Assembly: GCA_003024175.1 (NCBI GenBank)
Contig: MDYQ01000379.1
Location: 1-15,538 of the forward strand
Source: Planoprotostelium fungivorum
Lineage: Eukaryota; Evosea; Variosea; Cavosteliida; Cavosteliaceae
DNA length: 15,538 nt
Direction of reading: 5' to 3'
A program made the position numbers and the translations under genes. Positions 10,119 through 15,538 of the stretch are shown piece by piece (position 1 is the stretch's first letter; each line of letters starts with the position of its first letter). The notes under the pieces are model-generated. The model searched no databases and was not told the origin of the DNA. It worked only from the letters and a program-made list of their open reading frames with translations.

Positions 10119-13100
10119 ATGAGCGGGGTCACTGCTCTCATCTTGGTCTTTGTATCATTAGCTTGTGGTGTTCTATATGGTAGGTAGATTGAGATGCTTT
10201 TAGACGCTGATGTTGTTGTTTAGACATACAACCTCAACCCGCTCCTCCATCAGGAAGCAGGACACAATCATGGAGTGATGGACAGAATCTCTATGTTTTC
10301 ACACAGACAGGTGCCTTGACATTAGGCTTCCATACATCGGACTGACCGGAGCAGGGAACCAAAACGAGCTCTGGAGGTATACGAACTCGACATGGTCTTC
10401 CATTGCCGACAATATAGCGAGCATCCCAGCAGAAGATGCCCTCACGTGGATCGACCCCGAACAAGGTCAACTCGTGGCCATCTCCCTCAACACCACTCGT
10501 GAGTTCGATCCATCGCTGCTTCTCAATCATTTCTTCAGAAGCCGATGTGTGGGTCTTTAACATTTCGGCATCGAAGCTCGTCTCGAATGCGAATTCTTCG
10601 CTCCTAGAAAACAATTTCCTCATTACTCCAGGTAAGATGAGCAATAAATACATCTCACATGCATTAAGATTGACCTTGCACTAGGAGAACTCAGCCAGAA
10701 TCTCAACATCACGTTGCCCACCATTCTACCCACCTCTCTCAACATCTCTTTACCCACGGTGTTACCCACTTCTTTGAACATCACTCTGCCCACAGTGTTG
10801 CCCACATCACTCAACATCACACTGCCCACTATATTACCTACCTCATTGAACATCACTCTACCCACCTCTCTCAACATCTCTTTACCCACAGTGTTACCCA
10901 CAGATCTCAACATCACTCTGCCCACAGTGTTACCCACATCACTGAACGTCACCCTACCTGACATCACATCCGTACTCAATGTCACCCTACCTGACATCAC
11001 ATCCGTACTCAACGTCACACTACCTGATGTACCCACCGTCATCAACATCACCCTGCCCACATCACTCAACGTCACACTGCCCACAGTGTTACCCACATCA
11101 CTGAACGTCACCCTACCTGACATCACATCCGTACTCAACGTCACACTACCTGATGTACCCACCGTCATCAACATCACCCTGCCCACATCACTCAACGTCA
11201 CACTGCCCACAGTATTACCTACATCGTTGAACTTGACCATATTCGACATCACTGCCGGTCTGAACGGTACACTCCCCGATACACCCACTGCTATCAACAT
11301 CACATTGCCCGATGTCACCCCTGTGGTCAACGTTACCGTACCTGATATTACTGCTGTGGTCAACGTTACCGTGCCTGATGTCACCTCTGCGATCGACGTC
11401 ACCTCCGTGGTCAACGTCACCGTGCCCGATGTCACATCCACCATCGACGTCACTGTACCTGATGTCACCTCCGTGGTCAACGTCACCGTGCCCGATGTCA
11501 CTTCTGTGGTCAACGTTACCGTACCTGATATTACTGCTGTGGTCAACGTCACCGTGCCCGATGTCACTTCGATCGTGAACGACAGCGCATCGATCATCAC
11601 CGACATCACCAACGTGACGAAGCTCCTGACGACCAGCCAAATCTTGACAACAAGTAAGCTTCCCCTGACTACCCTTTCCACTCGTACAAGTCTCAGTGGT
11701 GTGAGTCTGAAACACACAGATGATCCCTCCTCCACGGTAGATCTGGTCTCCACCACCCCATCCCCTGATACCACCGTACAGGCACCATCTACAGGCGTAC
11801 CAGCTCCCTCTACAAGCGTTCAAGCTCCATCTACAAGCGTACAAGCTCCATCTACAAGCGTACAGACACCATCTACAGGCGTACAAGCTCCCTCTACAAG
11901 TACACAGGCTGCATCTACAAGCGTACAAGCTCCATCTACAAGCGTACAGACACCATCTACAGGCGTACCAGCTCCCTCTACAAGCGTTCAAGCTCCCTCT
12001 ACAAGTACACAGGCTGCATCTACAAGCGTACAAGCTCCATCTACAAGCGCACAGACACCATCTACAGGCGTACAAGCTCCCTCTACAAGCGTACAAGCTC
12101 CCTCTACAAATACACAGGCTGCATCTACAAGCGTACAAGCTCCATCTACAAGCGTACAGACACCCTCTACAACGACCTCGGTAGTGGAAGGTGCCGTGGG
12201 ATCAATGAGCAAGAGAAGTCTAGTGGAAGCAGCACAGAAAGTGGCCTCCTCTGTATCGCCCCTCACCCTGTCCAAGGCCGTAGTTTTCGCAGAGAATTCG
12301 AGCTCCGTCTGGGTCATCGGAGGTAAAGAGCTGTTGGGAGGGAGTGTCTCCTCTGCAGTCCATCACTTCTCCAACAAGCGATGGGAGATCGTGAGCCATC
12401 TACAACCAGCCATGATCTGACGTGGGGTAGGTCAATACAACGAATTCCGTAGACGGCTTCTACCAGGCCGCATCGTTCTACAACGCGACATCCCGCGTCG
12501 TCACCATCATCGGAGGATTCAATTCTTCCAATTCGATCGTCAACACCGTTCGCACGCTCGATCTCAACCGTTTGGTCTGGTCTCACGTGAGTCATCTACA
12601 ACGTTGTAGAACGTCAGATTTAAAATCCGACAGACGAAGGGACCCGAAGCCAAGGCCGGATCTGCCCTCGTGGGCGATCAGCGAGGAAAATTGTACCTGT
12701 ACGGTGGTTACGCACCCAACGTAATTACGCAGGAGCTCTGGGTCTCAAACTCCACCGGAAATTGGACCGCCCAGGGAAGAAGTATGACCGGTCCAGGAGA
12801 TCTCCTCACCATGGAAACCTTCACGGCCACTTTGGGAGAGGCCAACTCTGTCATCTTCACTTCATCCAAATTAGTCGACCGTCTACGAGTCTACACCGAC
12901 AAACTCGGTTACAACATCGGTGAGATTTCCGCGAGATTTCGATCGCAGCTGATTCTTACAGGTAAATCGTGTCTATCGAGTGCTGTATGTGGTGGATATT
13001 GCATCGATCAGATCTGCTCGATCGGCTGCCCCAACACTTCTCTCTGCCTGACCTCGACTACGGGTCTTATCTCCTTCGACAATCTACAACGCGCCGTGGA

Positions 13101-15538
13101 TTACGCCGCCAACGATTCGAGCTTGTTGCTGCAGTTCTTGAAGGCCGTCGCAAATGTAGACGGTACAATCTTGAGCAATACGTCGACAGCTCTGTGTCAG
13201 CAAGTTCGAACACTGACGTCCAACTTCTCCCTGACGTTACCCTACCTCGCCTCCCCCCTGTCCGTCGAGTGAGAAGATTCGCAGAAAATGGACGGAAAAC
13301 TCATCGTTGTAGATGTCCGGCTCCCTTCACCGTCTCTGACGTGTCGACCCTCCTGAGCGGTAACGTCACCCTGTCCAACGGCGTTTCCGCGAAAATTCTC
13401 GACACATTCAACACGAGCACCAAGCCTCAGGTACTCTATCCCCTCCTTCCTCGGTCTGAAATTTCCAGGAATTCTACACCAACGTACAGGCTCTCACCTT
13501 GAGGCTCGTCGCACAGGAATCTGTCTCCTCCCTCGTCACACCTTACGTTGCCATTGGCAACAGCATTTCCATCATCATCAAGTCTGCCAACACCCCCGCC
13601 GAAGCTAGCATCAGCCCGAGCCTGTCAGGCTACAAAGCTGGATTTAGCATCCCTTCAGAAGTGGTAGGAAGCTTGTTGGAATTTGCACGTCCCATCGTAG
13701 CCGTACTGTCTGTGAGTCGAAATGTAGACGAAATTTTGCTGAAATCTCAGGTCATGCATTCGAGCCCCCTGCAGCAATCTGAACAGAACCTCACCTTTGT
13801 CGGGGATGTCGTCGGATTGTCCGTATACACCGACAACGGAACCGAAATTTCGGTGAAAAACACGAGCAAGCCCATCTCCATTCAGATCGGTCTGTCCCCG
13901 AACAATTACAATTTGTCCGATCTACAATGCGTGTGGTGGTCAGAAAACGAGACGAAATGGAGCCCCGAAGGCTGTACTATCCATCCTACCCCTGGCCTGG
14001 ACGGTACGTAACTTGAAATTCCCGCGATCTTTCTCACCCCACCCAGGCACCGCGTCGTGTGATTGTAACCATCTGACAAACTTCACCGTAACCAAGATCC
14101 CCACACCCAACAGTCAGCCTACGATCAACACAGCTTCCGCTCCCACTGGAGCCATCGTGGGAGGCGTCATCGGTGGTATCGCCGCCATCTGCCTCGTTGT
14201 AGTCGCAGCCATCATCGTTGCCAGGAGACAACAGCATCACATCGATCCCGCCATTCGCGCCAGTCAGTTCGCAGAGTCCGAAGCCAACTTGGAGTGAGTG
14301 TCGACGTCGACGAGTGACGTCACTCACCCCCGACAGCTCTTCCATCATCACCATGGTAACGCAGGAAGACGAGAGGGGAGAAGCTTTCAAGGCCACGTAC
14401 TCGGACACCACCACCGTCGCCCTGAAGAAGTTGATGACAGAAGAGGACAGGAGCGACTTCATGAGAGAGTCGATCGTCCTCAGGGTGAGTCCTCCTCTTG
14501 TCTCCTCCGTCTCAATTCGATCAGAGTCTCCACCATCCCAATCTCGTACAATTTCTGGGTCTGTGGTCCTCCGATGTCGACACTTTCATGGTGACCGAAT
14601 ATTTCGTCGACAGTAACGCGAGAGAGTTCTTGCTGAAGCACGGAGACATATTCAACAATCGAAACCTCCTACAGATGTGAGACCGAGTCCCCGCCTCCAT
14701 CGCTGACCATCAACAGGGTCAAAGACATCTGTGGATCGGTCTGTTACTTGGAGAGCATGGGCATCGTCCACTGTGACATCCGATCAGAGAACGTGATGGT
14801 CAGGCCGCAGAACGGAGGCAGGCTGGAGACCAAGTTGGGAGGATTCTCCCACGCTCTCGTCGGTTTCGCGCCAAAACCTTCTCAGAAAATTCTCAGCGAT
14901 TTCGCCGTTCGATGGGCGGTGAGAGATTTGGTACGTAACGATACGTACTGATGACGTGGCAGGCACCTCAGGTCATTCTGAACAAGAAGTATTCTCACGC
15001 ATCGGACGTCTGGTCGTTCGGTGTCTTCTTATGGTGAATCGATCGATCTACATCGTTGTAGATTGACGGAATAACAGGGAAGTCATGAACGGTGGAAAGA
15101 CACCATACGAGGGAATGAACGATGCCCAAATTGTCGACACAGTTGTCGACAACAAGGGTCACCCCAGCATCCCTCAGACCATCTCTGCCCTCTCCGATCT
15201 GATGTCTAGCTGGTGAGCTCATCTACAACCCGCCATCCCTGACTCCTCTCAGCTGGTCGTACAAGCCTTCTTCCCGTCCCAACATGAGACACATCGCCGA
15301 CACCTTGTCCCAAATCATCGATCCCAATTCCGCTCCCGCCCCCAACGGCCTGGGCAGATCCCTCGTGAGAAGAGACAGGCTGCAGAACGAGGCCCCTCGC
15401 GTGGACAAGAAGAATTTCTTATTGATGACGCCCTCTCAAATGTCTCTGTTGGTTCAAGAGAATGAGACTCCGTCACAGAGGTGAGATATGAAGAGGGGTG
15501 GGAGGATTGATGGTGTGTAGATACGATACGGATGCATT
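10119..15538 (+). CDS. Kelch/GAIN-GPS single-pass receptor with cytoplasmic tyrosine-kinase-like domain (spliced, 3' end probably outside window)
   Basis: Exons: 10119-10179, 10224-10310, 10355-10498, 10539-10631, 10685-12390, 12431-12586, 12634-12919, 12962-13268, 13313-13430, 13469-14003, 14047-14293, 14337-14484, 14525-14676, 14717-14918, 14963-15033, 15078-15212, 15253-15480. All junctions keep frame. Order: signal peptide (MSGVTALILVFVSLACG); kelch-like blades (ELWRYTNSTW, ADVWVFNIS); 11-residue repeats (about residues 134-428); mucin-like heptads (494-626); more kelch (VWVIGG, VVTIIGGFN, LYLYGGY); a Cys-rich knot (CLSSAVCGGYCIDQICSIGC); GAIN-like region and GPS (about 1140-1178); transmembrane helix (about 1200-1222); kinase-like domain (about 1250-1510). 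It probably senses an external ligand or surface; the ligand is unknown. Reading through after 15480 gives TGA at 15482-15484 (1559 aa). However, 15481-15520 is a perfect 40-nt intron (GTGAGA...GTGTAG) leading to an open exon, so the protein probably continues. Confidence 0.82.
10700..11590 (+). repeat. Tandem 33-bp coding repeat, 11-residue units with N-glycosylation sequons
   Basis: Degenerate units of about 33 bp encode variants of LPTVLPTSLNIT early and VPDVTSVVNVT later. Nearly every unit carries N-[IV]-[TS], so roughly one N-glycosylation sequon falls per 11 residues. The drift from LPTSLNIT to LPDITSVLNVT to VPDVTSVVNVT along the array suggests local duplication and homogenisation. A larger unit (about 10960-11090 and 11110-11210) is repeated nearly verbatim. 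It is probably a rigid, heavily glycosylated stalk, or a beta-solenoid. Confidence 0.9.
11779..12177 (+). repeat. 21-bp minisatellite coding for mucin-like heptads (19 units)
   Basis: Nineteen uninterrupted heptads based on QAPSTSV, with variants PAPSTSV, QTPSTGV, QAPSTST and QAASTSV. The variants recur in the same order (QTPSTGV, then QAPSTST, QAASTSV, QAPSTSV), showing a higher-order repeat of several heptads. The Pro/Ser/Thr-rich composition is that of an O-glycosylated, extended mucin-like segment. Copy number is likely to vary between strains. Confidence 0.92.
12595..12610. repeat. 16-bp perfect palindrome inside an intron
   Basis: TCTACAACGTTGTAGA, a perfect palindrome made of two opposed copies of the window's recurrent 7-mer. 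It sits just after the donor of the 47-nt intron 12587-12633 of the receptor gene. Confidence 0.85.
13469..14085 (+). other. GAIN-like region and GPS autoproteolysis motif
   Basis: The end of this region has the canonical GPS pattern. C-V-W-W (Cys codon 13928-13930), then W and GC, and after the 43-nt intron 14004-14046 comes CDCNHLTNF. In adhesion GPCRs and polycystin-1 relatives, cleavage falls between Leu and Thr of HLT, here about residues 1174/1175. Upstream strands such as GLSVYTDNGTEISVKN look like the C-terminal part of a GAIN domain. All four GPS Cys and both Trp positions are kept, so self-cleavage is plausible. A transmembrane helix (GAIVGGVIGGIAAICLVVV) follows about 20 residues later, with basic ARR on the cytoplasmic side. 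Confidence 0.85.
14337..15330 (+). other. Degenerate tyrosine-kinase-like domain (probable pseudokinase)
   Basis: The fold signature is clear: VALKKL (ATP Lys about 1277), LHHPNLVQFLGLW, VHCDIRSENVMV, SDVWSFGVFLWEVMNGG, TPYEGMND, and CW..KPSSRPNM at the end. Catalytic Asp (1367) and the following Asn are kept, though HRD reads HCD. The Gly-rich loop is lost: EDERGEAFKATY stands where GxGxFGxVYKA is expected. The metal-binding DFG reads GFS (KLGGFS, about 1387-1391). Loss of both features predicts weak or no phosphotransfer. A downstream tail (LMTPSQMSLLVQENE) follows. Confidence 0.85.

Noticed and set aside
10623-11774. 383-aa minus-strand ORF of VTSGTVTLTTEV-type repeats
   Set aside because: It is the antisense shadow of the 33-bp repeat array; the plus strand has signal peptide, splice sites and domain context, the minus strand none.
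11215-12138. 307-aa minus-strand ORF rich in Cys/Arg (YACRCSLC repeats)
   Set aside because: Antisense shadow of the 21-bp and 33-bp coding repeats; a repeat length divisible by three keeps it open by chance.
12391-12420. Apparent stop codon (TGA 12418-12420) ending the long repeat ORF
   Set aside because: It lies in the 40-nt intron 12391-12430 (GTGAGC...GGGTAG); splicing joins KRWEI to VNTTNSVDGFYQ in frame and continues the kelch motif.

Overview
The window is eukaryotic nuclear DNA, densely packed and very intron-rich. Introns are tiny (mostly 37-56 nt), usually open with GTGAG and close with CAG or TAG, and often carry in-frame stops. Near 50% GC, miniature introns and receptor kinases with amoeba-style ectodomains suggest a free-living amoebozoan, perhaps a variosean protosteloid amoeba. 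That placement is an inference. I found no rRNA, tRNA, CRISPR array or transposon.

Layout. (1) 39-2163, plus strand: a TBC1D7-like protein (TSC-complex subunit) whose last exon is a CBM20 starch/glycogen-binding domain, so it looks like a fusion. (2) 2258-4329, minus strand, convergent with gene 1: a NIMA-related (NEK) protein kinase with a Ser/Pro-rich and coiled-coil tail; 11 exons close to a 538-aa frame. (3) 5119-6335, plus: a secreted class 3 (fungal-type) lipase; 7 exons, 301 aa, full catalytic triad. (4) 6562-6884, plus: the orphan end of a tyrosine-kinase-like C-lobe with a one-base frame break, probably a pseudogene. (5) 7280-9548, plus: a seven-bladed WD40 protein, about 566 aa. (6) 10119 to beyond the right edge, plus: a single-pass receptor of at least 1559 aa. 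It has a signal peptide, kelch-like blades, a long 11-residue repeat with an N-glycosylation sequon in most units, a mucin-like heptad repeat, more kelch, a Cys-rich knot, a GAIN/GPS autoproteolysis site, one transmembrane helix and a degenerate tyrosine-kinase-like domain.

The genes do not form an operon and no shared pathway is evident. Themes are signalling (NEK, receptor pseudokinase, TSC-type TBC protein), secretion and carbohydrate sensing. The strongest candidates for something undescribed are the GPS-plus-kinase receptor (6) and the TBC1D7-CBM20 fusion (1). A 7-mer, GTTGTAG/CTACAAC, recurs 14 times and several copies are 3' splice sites.

Exon boundaries were derived by hand from splice consensus, reading-frame continuity and conserved protein motifs; there is no transcript evidence.
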